Origin: Ramlibacter rhizophilus
GTDB taxonomy: Bacteria > Pseudomonadota > Gammaproteobacteria > Burkholderiales > Burkholderiaceae_C
DNA length: 64,000 bases
Assembly: GCF_004681965.1 (NCBI RefSeq)
Contig: NZ_SMLL01000010.1
Location: 1-64,000 of the forward strand
Reading direction: 5' to 3'
The notes beneath the pieces are model-generated. The model was not told where the DNA came from. It saw only the letters and a program-made list of their open reading frames with translations, and did not search any database. Positions 53,748 through 62,030 of this stretch are shown one piece after another. A program made the translations under genes and the position numbers. Each line of letters opens with the position of its first letter. Position 1 is the first letter of the stretch.

Positions 53748-54000
53748 GGTTCCTCCTGATGCGCCACCGAGCGCTTGAAACCCGGACCCGAGTCTGAAAG
53801 GAGCGCCGATGGCGGGGGCGTCGGTTGCGGCAGCCGGACCATGTCGGACGCCGCGCCACGCCCCGTCCACCGCACGGGGTGTCGATTCGCCGGTTTTGTC
53901 ACGGTACGAGGCATTCGCAGGAGGGCGTGCGGAACCCGCCCTTGGCCTGCAGCTCGCGTTTGCCCAACATGGCTCGCTCCACAACGAAGGAGCGACAACG

Positions 54001-54216
54001 ATGACCGAAAAGTTCAGGGCCAGCGATGCCACCGAATGGAACTCCCACGGCCACATGGGCCGTGGCAAGGTGCGGCGCAAGCTCACCGCGCGCACCCTCC
54101 TGAAGGGACACGCCTACTTGGGCGAAACAGGTCAGGAACCCGGCCGCGAACCACGGGCGGCACCGGAAGCGGCGGGCGGCGAGGCGCGACCGTCGCCGGG
54201 CCGCCGTACCGGCTGA
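54001..54216 (+). CDS. Small basic uncharacterised protein (71 aa)
   Basis: A 71-residue protein, MTEKFRASDATEWNSHGHMG and onward, has a basic middle KVRRKLTARTLLKGHAYLG and an Ala/Pro/Gly tail. The ATG follows GAAGGAG. A longer frame begins at 53809, but the sequence before 54001 lacks a ribosome site and coding character. It is divergent from the acidic-protein gene across a 253-base gap (53748-54000) in which no other feature was identified. No family was recognised. Confidence 0.65.
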   Translation: MTEKFRASDATEWNSHGHMGRGKVRRKLTARTLLKGHAYLGETGQEPGREPRAAPEAAGGEARPSPGRRTG

Positions 54217-54218
54217 TC

Positions 54219-54566
54219 TCAGGCGGCGCGGAAGATGAAGTACACCGCGCCGACCAGGCACAGCCCGGCCCACAGGTAGTCGAGCTTGAGCGGCTCGCCG
54301 AGGTAGATCACCGCGAACGGCACGAACACCGACAGCGTGATGACCTCCTGCATGATCTTGAGCTGCCCGACGCTGAAACCAGCCTGCTGGTAGCCGATGC
54401 GATTGGCCGGGACCTGAAGCAGGTACTCGGCCAGCGCGATGCACCAGCTGACCAGCGCCGCGACCCACCAGGGCGCGGTGGCCAGGTTCTTCAGGTGCCC
54501 GTACCAGGCGATCGTCATGAAGACGTTCGAGGCGACGAGCAGGAGGATGGTGTGGAGGGCCGGCAT
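54219..54566 (-). CDS. DUF486 (DMT-like) membrane protein
   Basis: This 115-residue protein has four membrane helices and the DUF486 pattern: NVFMTIAWYGHLKNL, CIALAEYLLQVPANRIGYQ and EVITLSVFVPFAVIYLGEPL. The family is small and of unknown function, with a fold like small DMT transporters. Its stop is two bases past the stop of the small basic-protein gene; it is the second gene after yggS on the minus strand. Confidence 0.9.
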   Translation of the reverse strand: MPALHTILLLVASNVFMTIAWYGHLKNLATAPWWVAALVSWCIALAEYLLQVPANRIGYQQAGFSVGQLKIMQEVITLSVFVPFAVIYLGEPLKLDYLWAGLCLVGAVYFIFRAA

Positions 54567-54588
54567 GGCGACGCGTGGCAGGCGCGCT

Positions 54589-55290
54589 TCAGCGGTCCGG
54601 GCCCGCCTTGGGGCGGGCGCCGAAGATGGCCGTTCCGACGCGCACCATCGTGCTGCCGGCCGCCACGGCGGCTTCCAGGTCGTCGCTCATGCCCATGGAC
54701 AGGGTGTCCAGGGGAAGGCCGGCGGCGCGCAGCTCGTCATAGACCGCCCTGGCGCGGCGATGGGACGCGAGCTGGGCGTCGAAGCTGCTGGACGGCTCCG
54801 GGATGTGCATGAGCCCCCGCAAGCGCAGCCCGGGAAGCTGCACCACCTCGCGCGCCAGCACGAGGGCTTCAGCCGGCGGCACGCCCGCCTTCGTGGCGCT
54901 GCCCTCGGCGTCGAGCTGGATGCACACGTTCAGCGGCGGGCGGTCCGCCGGCCGCTGCTGCGACAGGCGCTGCGCGATCTTGAGACGGTCGACCGAGTGC
55001 GCCCAGTCGAAGTGCTCGGCCACCAGGCGCGTCTTGTTGCCCTGGATTGGTCCGATGCAGTGCCACTCCAGGCCCAGGTGGGCCAGCTGGCGCTGCTTGT
55101 CCACGCCTTCCTGGATGTAGTTCTCGCCGAAGGCGCGCTGGCCGCAGGCCGCCGCCGCGGCCACGCCCTGCGCCGGCACGGTCTTGGAGACCGCCAGGAG
55201 GAGGACTTCGTCCGGTTCCCGTTGCGCCGCCGCACAGGCGCTGCAAATGCGCTGCCTCACCCGTTGGAGCTTGTCTTCAATGCTGGTCAT
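54589..55290 (-). CDS. yggS: PLP homeostasis protein YggS
   Basis: This 233-residue PLP-binding protein has the lysine in LLAVSKTVPAQ (Lys36), the GENYIQEG strand and GMSDDLEAAVAAGSTMVRVGTAIFG (in part) at the end, the alanine-racemase-like barrel of the YggS/PROSC family. It controls PLP levels and is not itself an amino-acid enzyme. It is divergent from pilT with only 39 bases between, a common betaproteobacterial arrangement. Confidence 0.95.
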   Translation of the reverse strand: MTSIEDKLQRVRQRICSACAAAQREPDEVLLLAVSKTVPAQGVAAAAACGQRAFGENYIQEGVDKQRQLAHLGLEWHCIGPIQGNKTRLVAEHFDWAHSVDRLKIAQRLSQQRPADRPPLNVCIQLDAEGSATKAGVPPAEALVLAREVVQLPGLRLRGLMHIPEPSSSFDAQLASHRRARAVYDELRAAGLPLDTLSMGMSDDLEAAVAAGSTMVRVGTAIFGARPKAGPDR

Positions 55291-55293
55291 AAT
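55264..55293 (+). promoter_or_regulatory. Candidate pilT promoter
   Basis: TTGGAG (55264-55269) and CATAAT (55288-55293) are 18 bases apart and face pilT. The -10 overlaps the yggS start codon on the other strand. The short gap leaves little room elsewhere, but the match is only fair. Confidence 0.35.
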
Positions 55294-55329
55294 CCAACGG
55301 GCGAACTGAACCGTTACGGGAAAAAGAAC

Positions 55330-56373
55330 GTGGATATTACTCAGCTGCTGGCGTTCAGCGTGAAGAACAAGGCCTCGGACCTGCACCTGTCGGCCGGTCT
55401 GCCACCGATGATCCGCGTGCACGGCGACGTTCGGCGCATCAACATCGACCCGCTGGAGCACAAGCAGGTGCATGCCATGGTGTACGACATCATGAATGAC
55501 AGCCAGCGAAAGCAGTACGAAGAGTTCCTCGAGTGCGATTTTTCATTCGAGATTGAAGGGCTGGCGCGCTTCCGGGTCAATGCCTTCAACCAGCAGCGCG
55601 GCGCGGCGGCGGTGTTCCGCACCATTCCCTCCAAGATCCTCACGCTGGAGCAGCTCAACGCCCCCAAGATCTTCGGCGACCTGGCGCTCAAGCCGCGCGG
55701 TCTGGTGCTGGTCACCGGGCCCACCGGCTCGGGCAAGTCGACCACGCTGGCCGCGATGATCAACTACCTCAACGAAACCGAGTACGGCCACATCCTCACC
55801 GTGGAGGACCCGATCGAGTTCGTGCACGAGTCCAAGAAGTGCCTGGTGAACCAGCGCGAGGTCGGCAACATGACCTTGTCCTTCGCCAATGCGCTGCGCT
55901 CGGCCCTGCGGGAAGACCCGGACGCCATCCTCGTGGGCGAAATGCGCGACCTGGAGACCATCCGCCTGGCCATGACCGCCGCCGAGACCGGCCACCTGGT
56001 GTTCGGCACCCTGCACACCTCCAGCGCCGCCAAGACCATCGACCGCATCATCGACGTGTTCCCGGCCGAGGAGAAAGAAATGGTGCGGGCCATGCTGTCC
56101 GAATCGCTGCAGGCCGTGATCTCGCAGACGCTGTGCAAGACCAAGGACGGCTCCGGCCGGGTGGCGGCGCACGAGATCATGATCGGCACGCCGGCCATCC
56201 GCAACCTGATCCGCGAAGCCAAGGTCGCCCAGATGTACTCGGCCATCCAGACCGGCAACAGCTACGGCATGCAGACCCTGGACCAGTGCCTCACCGACCT
56301 GGTCAAGCGCAACCTGATCAGCTCGGGCGAGGCGCGCGCCAAGGCCAAGATCCCCGAGAACTTCAACGCCTGA
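55330..56373 (+). CDS. pilT: Type IV pilus retraction ATPase PilT
   Basis: This 347-residue secretion-ATPase protein has Walker A GPTGSGKST, the Asp box ILTVEDPIEF, Walker B ILVGEMRDLET, the His box GTLHTSSA and the PilT-specific AIRNLIRE. It depolymerises the pilus for twitching. It starts with GTG 55330; the frame is open upstream into yggS. It is followed by a cyclic-nucleotide-domain gene and pilU. Confidence 0.97.
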   Translation: MDITQLLAFSVKNKASDLHLSAGLPPMIRVHGDVRRINIDPLEHKQVHAMVYDIMNDSQRKQYEEFLECDFSFEIEGLARFRVNAFNQQRGAAAVFRTIPSKILTLEQLNAPKIFGDLALKPRGLVLVTGPTGSGKSTTLAAMINYLNETEYGHILTVEDPIEFVHESKKCLVNQREVGNMTLSFANALRSALREDPDAILVGEMRDLETIRLAMTAAETGHLVFGTLHTSSAAKTIDRIIDVFPAEEKEMVRAMLSESLQAVISQTLCKTKDGSGRVAAHEIMIGTPAIRNLIREAKVAQMYSAIQTGNSYGMQTLDQCLTDLVKRNLISSGEARAKAKIPENFNA

Positions 56374-56395
56374 ACCCCCTACAGAAAGCCTGCAC

Positions 56396-57028
56396 ATGAA
56401 GAACGTCCTGGGCCTGTTCAAGCGCGGCGGCCGGAGCAACGGAACGCCCGACGGCGGCGACTCGCTGATGTTTTCCACCGCCTTCATGGAGCAGGGCCTG
56501 GACGCCGGGATGCTCGTGCCATGGGACGCGCGGGCGGTGGAGATCGGCGCGCGCCGCATCGGCGCCAGCCAGGGGGGCAAGCTCCTGCGCAGCCTCTGGA
56601 GCAAGGACCGGTTCATGAGCCGCCTGTCGCCTGAAGCCATGGAGCGCATGGAGCGGTTCTTCGAGTACGCCAGCGTGCCGCCCGACCGCGACGTGATCCG
56701 CCAGGACGAATACAGCAACTTCATGGTGGTGCTGCTCTCGGGCAGCGTGGCGGTCGACCGGGTGCAGCCCTGGGGCGAGCACGTGCGCCTGGCCGAGGCC
56801 CGCCCCGGCGACATCCTGGGCGAGATGTCGCTGCTGGACAGCGGCTCGCGCTTTTCGCACTGCATCACGCTGACCGAGTGCGAGATCGCGGTCATGGACC
56901 CGCAGGCGCTGGACGAGATGATGACCAACGACCCGGGCCTGGCCGCGAGCCTGATCGGCCTGCTGGCGCGCAAGCTCTCCCTGCGCCTGCGCGCCGTGAG
57001 CGCCCGCGTGACGGAGAGCGGGCGCTGA
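56396..57028 (+). CDS. Cyclic-nucleotide-binding domain protein in the pilT-pilU operon
   Basis: The 210-residue protein has a helical N-terminal part and a cNMP-binding beta-barrel (about 90-185). The phosphate-binding cassette is GDILGEMSLLDSGSRFSH, including the family's key Glu143 and Arg152. No helix-turn-helix follows, so it is not a CRP-like activator. It lies 22 bases after pilT and 56 before pilU, so a nucleotide- or cyclic-dinucleotide-responsive role in pilus retraction is inferred; the ligand is unknown. Confidence 0.88.
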   Translation: MKNVLGLFKRGGRSNGTPDGGDSLMFSTAFMEQGLDAGMLVPWDARAVEIGARRIGASQGGKLLRSLWSKDRFMSRLSPEAMERMERFFEYASVPPDRDVIRQDEYSNFMVVLLSGSVAVDRVQPWGEHVRLAEARPGDILGEMSLLDSGSRFSHCITLTECEIAVMDPQALDEMMTNDPGLAASLIGLLARKLSLRLRAVSARVTESGR

Positions 57029-57084
57029 GCACGCCGTCCGCGACGCGACGGCGCGGCTGACAAGACAAACGAGGGGGACCCCGC

Positions 57085-58221
57085 ATGGAACGCGATCAGG
57101 CGAGCAAGTTCATCAACGACCTGCTCAAGCTCATGATCAGCCGCAACGGCAGCGACCTGTTCATCACCAGCGACTTCCCGCCCGCCATGAAGGTGGACGG
57201 CAAGCTCACCAAGGTGTCGCCGCAGCCGCTCACCGGCGCGCACACGCTGGCGCTGGCGCGCTCGATCATGAACGACCGCCAGTCGGCCGAGTTCGAGCGC
57301 ACCAAGGAGTGCAACTTCGCCATCTCGCCCGCCGGCGTGGGGCGCTTCCGGGTCAACGCCTTCATCCAGCAGGGCAAGGTCGGCATGGTGCTGCGGGTCA
57401 TTCCGCAGCAGCTGCCCACGCTCGACGGCCTGGGCATGCCGCCGGTGCTCAAGGATGTCGCCATGGCCAAGCGCGGCCTGTGCGTGCTGGTCGGCGCCAC
57501 GGGCTCTGGCAAGTCCACCAGCCTGGCGGCCATGATCGACTGGCGCAACGAGAACTCCTTCGGCCACATCATCACGGTGGAGGACCCGGTCGAGTTCGTG
57601 CACCCGCACAAGAACTGCGTGGTCACGCAGCGCGAAGTCGGCCTGGATACGGACAGCTGGGAGGCGGCGCTCAAGAACACGCTGCGCCAGGCGCCCGACG
57701 TGATCCTCATGGGCGAGATCCGCGACCGCGAGGCCATGGAGCACGCCATCGCCTTCGCCGAGACCGGCCACCTGTGCATGGCCACGCTGCATGCCAACAG
57801 CGCCAACCAGGCGCTGGACCGCATCATCAACTTCTTCCCCGAGGAGCGCCGCTCGCAGCTGCTGATGGACCTGTCGCTGAACCTGCGCGCCATGGTCTCG
57901 CAGCGCCTCATCCCGCGCCAGGACGGCAAGGGGCGCATGGCGGCGGTCGAGATCCTGCTGAACTCGCCGCTGATCTCCGACCTGGTGTTCAAGGGCGAGG
58001 TCGCCGCCATCAAGGAGATCATGAAGAAGAGCCGCAACCTGGGCATGCAGACCTTCGACCAGGCGCTCTACGACATGTTCGAAGGCAACTTCATCACCTA
58101 CGAAGACGCGCTGCGCAACGCCGATTCGGTCAACGACCTGCGCCTGCAGATCAAGCTCAACAGCCAGCGCGCCAAGTCCCAGAACCTCGCCGCCGGCACG
58201 GAGCACCTGGCGATCGTATAG
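57085..58221 (+). CDS. pilU: Type IV pilus retraction ATPase PilU
   Basis: This 378-residue PilT paralogue has Walker A GATGSGKSTS, the Asp box HIITVEDPVEF, Walker B VILMGEIRDRE and the His box ATLHANSANQAL. PilU works with PilT in hetero-complex retraction. The ATG at 57085 has GAGGGGG-like sequence upstream. It is 11 bases before the dehydrogenase gene. Confidence 0.96.
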   Translation: MERDQASKFINDLLKLMISRNGSDLFITSDFPPAMKVDGKLTKVSPQPLTGAHTLALARSIMNDRQSAEFERTKECNFAISPAGVGRFRVNAFIQQGKVGMVLRVIPQQLPTLDGLGMPPVLKDVAMAKRGLCVLVGATGSGKSTSLAAMIDWRNENSFGHIITVEDPVEFVHPHKNCVVTQREVGLDTDSWEAALKNTLRQAPDVILMGEIRDREAMEHAIAFAETGHLCMATLHANSANQALDRIINFFPEERRSQLLMDLSLNLRAMVSQRLIPRQDGKGRMAAVEILLNSPLISDLVFKGEVAAIKEIMKKSRNLGMQTFDQALYDMFEGNFITYEDALRNADSVNDLRLQIKLNSQRAKSQNLAAGTEHLAIV

Positions 58222-58232
58222 ATTTGCGGGCC

Positions 58233-59135
58233 ATGAGCAGCATCAACGCCCGCCCCTACGAATCCGTTCCCGCCCGCCCCGTCGCCTTCATCGGCCTGGG
58301 TGTGATGGGCTTGCCCATGGCCGGCCACCTTGCCCGCGCCGGCCATGCGGTCACCGTCTACAACCGCAGTGCCGCCAAGGCCACGGCCTGGACGGGCGAG
58401 TTCGGCGGCCGCAGCGCGCCCACGCCCCGGGAGGCTGCCGCGGGTTGCGACATCGTCTTCTGCTGCGTCGGCAATGACGACGACCTGCGCTCGGTGGTGC
58501 TCGGCCCGGACGGGGCCCTCGCCGGCATGAAGCGCGGCAGCATCTTCGTGGACCACACCACCGCCTCGGCCGACGTGGCGCGCGAACTGCACGCCAAGGC
58601 GCTGGAGCTGGGCGTGCAGTTCATCGACGCGCCCGTCTCGGGCGGCCAGGCCGGTGCCCAGAACGGGCAGCTCACGGTCATGTGCGGCGGCGATGCCGCG
58701 GCCTTCGACGTGGCGCGGCCGGTCGCGATGGCCTTTTCCCGCGCCTTCACCCGCATGGGCGAGAGCGGTGCCGGCCAGCTGACCAAGATGGTCAACCAGA
58801 TCTGCATCGCCGGCCTGGTGCAGGGCCTGTCCGAGGCCATCGCCTTCGGCCAGCGCGCCGGGCTGGACATGCAGCAGGTGCTGGAGGTGATCGGCAAGGG
58901 CGCGGCCCAGAGCTGGCAGATGGACAACCGTGGCAAGACCATGGTGCAGGACCAGTTCGAGTTCGGCTTCGCGGTGGACTGGATGCGCAAGGACCTCGGC
59001 CTGGTGCTGGAGGAGGCGCGGCGCAACGGCGCCCGCCTGCCGGTCACGGCCCTGGTCGACCAGTTCTACGCCGACGTGCAGGCCCTCGGCGGCAAGCGCT
59101 GGGACACTTCCAGCCTGATCAAGCGCCTGCGCTGA
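58233..59135 (+). CDS. NAD(P)-dependent beta-hydroxyacid dehydrogenase
   Basis: This 300-residue protein has the dinucleotide motif GLGVMG (residues 21-26) and the substrate/catalytic region SGGQAGAQNGQLT and GQLTKMVNQI with Lys185, typical of 3-hydroxyisobutyrate/2-hydroxy-3-oxopropionate reductases and related enzymes. The substrate cannot be fixed. The frame runs open upstream through pilU, but ATG 58233 gives the right start. It is followed after two bases by the ferredoxin gene. Confidence 0.9.
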   Translation: MSSINARPYESVPARPVAFIGLGVMGLPMAGHLARAGHAVTVYNRSAAKATAWTGEFGGRSAPTPREAAAGCDIVFCCVGNDDDLRSVVLGPDGALAGMKRGSIFVDHTTASADVARELHAKALELGVQFIDAPVSGGQAGAQNGQLTVMCGGDAAAFDVARPVAMAFSRAFTRMGESGAGQLTKMVNQICIAGLVQGLSEAIAFGQRAGLDMQQVLEVIGKGAAQSWQMDNRGKTMVQDQFEFGFAVDWMRKDLGLVLEEARRNGARLPVTALVDQFYADVQALGGKRWDTSSLIKRLR

Positions 59136-59137
59136 AC

Positions 59138-59461
59138 ATGACCCGCGTGAGCTTTGTGTCGCCGCAGGGCGACTTCGTGCATGAGACCGAGGTGCCGTCG
59201 GGCCAGTCGGTCATGCGCGCGGCCATTGACGCGAACGTGGCCGGCATCGAGGCCGAATGCGGCGGCTGCCTCAGCTGCGGCACCTGCCACGTCTATGTGG
59301 AGCAGGGCGGCGAGGCGCTTCCTCCGCCCGGGGACGAAGAACTCGCCATGCTGGACTTCGTCGCGGCCGAGCGGCGCGAGAACAGCCGCCTGAGCTGCCA
59401 GCTCATGGCGGCGGACGGCCTGGATGCCTTGACCGTCCGCCTGCCCGAGCGGCAGGTCTGA
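59138..59461 (+). CDS. [2Fe-2S] ferredoxin
   Basis: This 107-residue protein has the CGGCLSCGTC cysteine cluster (C41, C47, C50 plus an extra C44) and the distant Cys in RLSCQ, giving the Cx5Cx2C...C ligand pattern of adrenodoxin-type ferredoxins. It is soluble with no signal peptide. It probably passes electrons to an oxygenase or another acceptor not seen here. It is translationally linked to the dehydrogenase upstream. Confidence 0.9.
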   Translation: MTRVSFVSPQGDFVHETEVPSGQSVMRAAIDANVAGIEAECGGCLSCGTCHVYVEQGGEALPPPGDEELAMLDFVAAERRENSRLSCQLMAADGLDALTVRLPERQV

Positions 59462-59466
59462 CTTTC

Positions 59467-60102
59467 TTACCGCGACCGGCTGGCCGGCGAGGGCACGGTG
59501 GTGATGCGGGCCAGCTCGTCGTCGGTGAGGACCTCGAACATGCGCACCACCTTCTGCACGCCGCCCACGTTGCGCACGACCTGCGTGGCGCGCTCGGCCT
59601 CGCGCTGCGTCACGCGGCCCATGAGGTAGACCGTTCCGCGTTCGCTCACCACCTTGAACGCGGGGGCGCTCAGGTCGCGGGCATCCACCAGGGCCGCCTT
59701 CACGCGGGTGGTGAGGATGGCGTCGTTGGAGCGCTGGCCGAAGGTGCTGGGGGCGCCGACGACGAGCTCGTTGACCACGCCGCGCACGTTCTCCACCCGC
59801 CTGACGATGTCCTCGGCGGTCTGGCGCACGCCCTCGTCGGGCACCTGCCCGGTGAGCAGCACCTGGCGGTTGTAGCTGTCCACGGCGATATTGGCGCGCT
59901 GGCCGAAGGCGGCCTGCAGCTGGTTGGCCGCGCGCAGCTCGATGCCCTGGTCCTCCAGCTGCGCGCCCGAGGTGCGGCGGTCCACGGCCACGAGGGCGCC
60001 GACGGCAGCGCCGCCAAGCACGAGAGGCGCGCAAGCCGACAGCGCACCGGCCAGTGCGGCGGCCGCGAGCGTGGCCAGGGTGAGTCGTCGGATGGTCTTC
60101 AT
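59467..60102 (-). CDS. BON-domain lipoprotein (DolP/YraP-like)
   Basis: This 211-residue protein starts with a lipoprotein signal ending LSAC (Cys24) and has two BON domains (about 45-110 and 125-195), with [18 protein letters not shown]-type and [17 protein letters not shown] motifs. It is probably an outer-membrane lipoprotein that binds anionic phospholipid, as E. coli DolP does. It overlaps diaA by four bases. Confidence 0.92.
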   Translation of the reverse strand: MKTIRRLTLATLAAAALAGALSACAPLVLGGAAVGALVAVDRRTSGAQLEDQGIELRAANQLQAAFGQRANIAVDSYNRQVLLTGQVPDEGVRQTAEDIVRRVENVRGVVNELVVGAPSTFGQRSNDAILTTRVKAALVDARDLSAPAFKVVSERGTVYLMGRVTQREAERATQVVRNVGGVQKVVRMFEVLTDDELARITTVPSPASRSR

Positions 60103-60698
60103 GCGGAGGTTTCCTGGTCGCCCAGCAACTGGGCGTCGACGCCGTCGCAGAGGCAGTGAATGGTAAGCAAGTGCACTTCCTGGATGCGGGCGGTGCGCTC
60201 GTGCGGGACGCAGATGTGGACGTCGGTGTCGCGCATGGCCTGGCCGATGCGCCCGCCGCCACGCCCGGTGAGCGCCACCACGGTCATCTCGCGCTCGTGC
60301 GCGGCCTCGACGGCCGCCATCACGTTGGCGGAGTTGCCGCTGGTGGACAGGGCCAGCAGCACGTCGCCGGGCTGCCCGAGCGCACGCACCTGCTTGGCGA
60401 ACACCTGCGTGAAGTCATAGTCGTTGGCCACCGCCGTGAGGATGGAGGTGTCGGTGGTCAGCGCGATGGCGCCGAGCTCGGGCCGCTCGCGTTCGAAGCG
60501 GCCGACGAACTCGGCCGCGAAGTGCTGCGCGTCGGCGGCCGAGCCGCCGTTGCCGCAGGCCAGCACCTTGCCGCCGCTGGTCACGCAGGCCAGCACCGCC
60601 TGCACGGCGGCGGCGATGGGCGCGGTCAGCGTCTGCGCCGCCTGGTACTTCAGGTCGGCACTGTCGATGAAGTGCTGTTGGATGCGTTGTTCGAGCAT
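60099..60698 (-). CDS. diaA: SIS-domain protein DiaA
   Basis: This 199-residue SIS-domain protein has [37 protein letters not shown] and a C-terminal helix with [13 protein letters not shown]. It could be phosphoheptose isomerase GmhA, but the order yraN-diaA-dolP beside rsmI matches the E. coli diaA locus, so the DnaA-initiator-associating factor is preferred. Its role would be to help DnaA load at oriC. Confidence 0.85.
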   Translation of the reverse strand: MLEQRIQQHFIDSADLKYQAAQTLTAPIAAAVQAVLACVTSGGKVLACGNGGSAADAQHFAAEFVGRFERERPELGAIALTTDTSILTAVANDYDFTQVFAKQVRALGQPGDVLLALSTSGNSANVMAAVEAAHEREMTVVALTGRGGGRIGQAMRDTDVHICVPHERTARIQEVHLLTIHCLCDGVDAQLLGDQETSA

Positions 60699-60723
60699 GG
60701 CCGGCGATGATAAACGCCGCTTC

Positions 60724-61104
60724 TCAGACGGCGTCGAAGGCGGCGCGAATCCAGGTGAGTTCCTCGCCGTCGAGCGCCACCACGTCGAAGCGGCACGGTG
60801 GCGGCGCGCCCAGTCGCATCAGGTAGTGGCGCGCGGCCCGCACGATTCGCCGCTGCTTGACCGCCCCCACGCTGGCCGCGGCGCCACCGAAGGCCGTGGC
60901 GAGCCGCTGGCGCACCTCCACGAACACCAGGGTGCCGTCGGGCTGGCGCAGGATCAGGTCGATCTCGCCGCCCCCGCGGCCGGGCGTCCGATAATTGCGC
61001 GCTACCAGCCGCAGCCCCGCCGCCTGCAGGTGCGCGAGGGCGCGGTCCTCCGCCGCGTCTCCCCGCTGCCGCGTGCTGAGGGTCCATCTTTCCGGGAGTT
61101 TCAT
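60724..61104 (-). CDS. UPF0102 protein YraN
   Basis: This 126-residue protein has the YraN endonuclease-like core [34 protein letters not shown] (the GEIDLI/FVEV pair is typical) and [10 protein letters not shown]. The family is nuclease-like but of unproven role. It begins on the base shared with the rsmI start. Confidence 0.93.
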   Translation of the reverse strand: MKLPERWTLSTRQRGDAAEDRALAHLQAAGLRLVARNYRTPGRGGGEIDLILRQPDGTLVFVEVRQRLATAFGGAAASVGAVKQRRIVRAARHYLMRLGAPPPCRFDVVALDGEELTWIRAAFDAV

Positions 61105-62009
61105 TGAGCGCTTCCTTCGACATGGCCCGCGGGGCCGCGCGCGCGGCGGCCGGCGCGCAGGATTATCCCCAGGGCGCGCTGTACGTCGTGGCCACGCCCA
61201 TCGGCAATCTCGCCGACATCAGCCTGCGCGCCTTGCACGTGCTCGCGCTGGTGGACGCCATCGCCTGCGAGGACACGCGCCACACGCAGGGCCTGCTGCG
61301 GTCCCTCGGCGTCGAGCGGGCCGCCGGCGGGCTGATTCCGCTGCACCAGCACAACGAGGCGGAGGCGGCGCAGCAGCTGCTGCGACGGCTGGCCGCGGGC
61401 GAGCGCGTGGCCTATGTCAGCGACGCCGGCACCCCCGCGGTGAGCGACCCCGGCGCGCGCCTGGTGGCCGCCGTGCGCGCGAGCGGACATCGCGTGATTC
61501 CCCTGCCGGGTGCGAGCAGCGTGACCACGGTGCTGAGCGTCGCCGGTGCCTGGGGCGAATCTTCCGGCTTCGTGTTCCGGGGCTTTCTTCCGAGCAAGGC
61601 GGGCGAACGGGCCACGGCGGTGCAGGCGCTGGCGCAGGAATCGCGCGCGGTGGTGCTGCTGGAGGCGCCGCACCGCATCGCCGAGCTGGCCGAGGCCCTG
61701 GAGGTGCTCGACCAGCGGCCGCTCACCGTCGGCCGCGAGCTCACCAAGCAGTTCGAGCAGGTCGAGACCCTGGCGTGCAAGGACTTGCGCGGCTGGCTGG
61801 CCGCCGATGCGCAGCGCCTGCGCGGCGAGTTCGCGCTCGTCCTGCACCCCTGGGCCGAGGCGCAGGCGGCCGCGCCGGGCGAGGAGCTGCTGGCACTTCT
61901 GCTGGCGGAGCTGCCGCTCAAGACGGCGGTGCGGATCGCGGCGCAGGCGAGCGGCGCGCCGCGCAATGCCCTGTACGAGACAGCCCTGCGCCTGCGCGGC
62001 GAGGGCTGA
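61104..62009 (+). CDS. rsmI: 16S rRNA 2'-O-methyltransferase RsmI
   Basis: This 301-residue protein has the tetrapyrrole-methylase fold signature [19 protein letters not shown] and the SAM-site regions ACEDTRHTQ and [14 protein letters not shown]. It methylates C1402 of 16S rRNA. It starts with TTG 61104 after GGGAG, sharing its first T with the divergent yraN ATG; the internal ATG at 61122 has no ribosome site. It converges on priA. Confidence 0.95.
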   Translation: MSASFDMARGAARAAAGAQDYPQGALYVVATPIGNLADISLRALHVLALVDAIACEDTRHTQGLLRSLGVERAAGGLIPLHQHNEAEAAQQLLRRLAAGERVAYVSDAGTPAVSDPGARLVAAVRASGHRVIPLPGASSVTTVLSVAGAWGESSGFVFRGFLPSKAGERATAVQALAQESRAVVLLEAPHRIAELAEALEVLDQRPLTVGRELTKQFEQVETLACKDLRGWLAADAQRLRGEFALVLHPWAEAQAAAPGEELLALLLAELPLKTAVRIAAQASGAPRNALYETALRLRGEG

Positions 62010-62030
62010 AGGCGTCGGACCGCGCGGGCC

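Noticed and set aside
55543-58206. 887-residue frame antisense to pilT, the cNMP gene and pilU
   Set aside because: A shadow of the paired ATPase genes; the repeated segments simply mirror PilT/PilU similarity.
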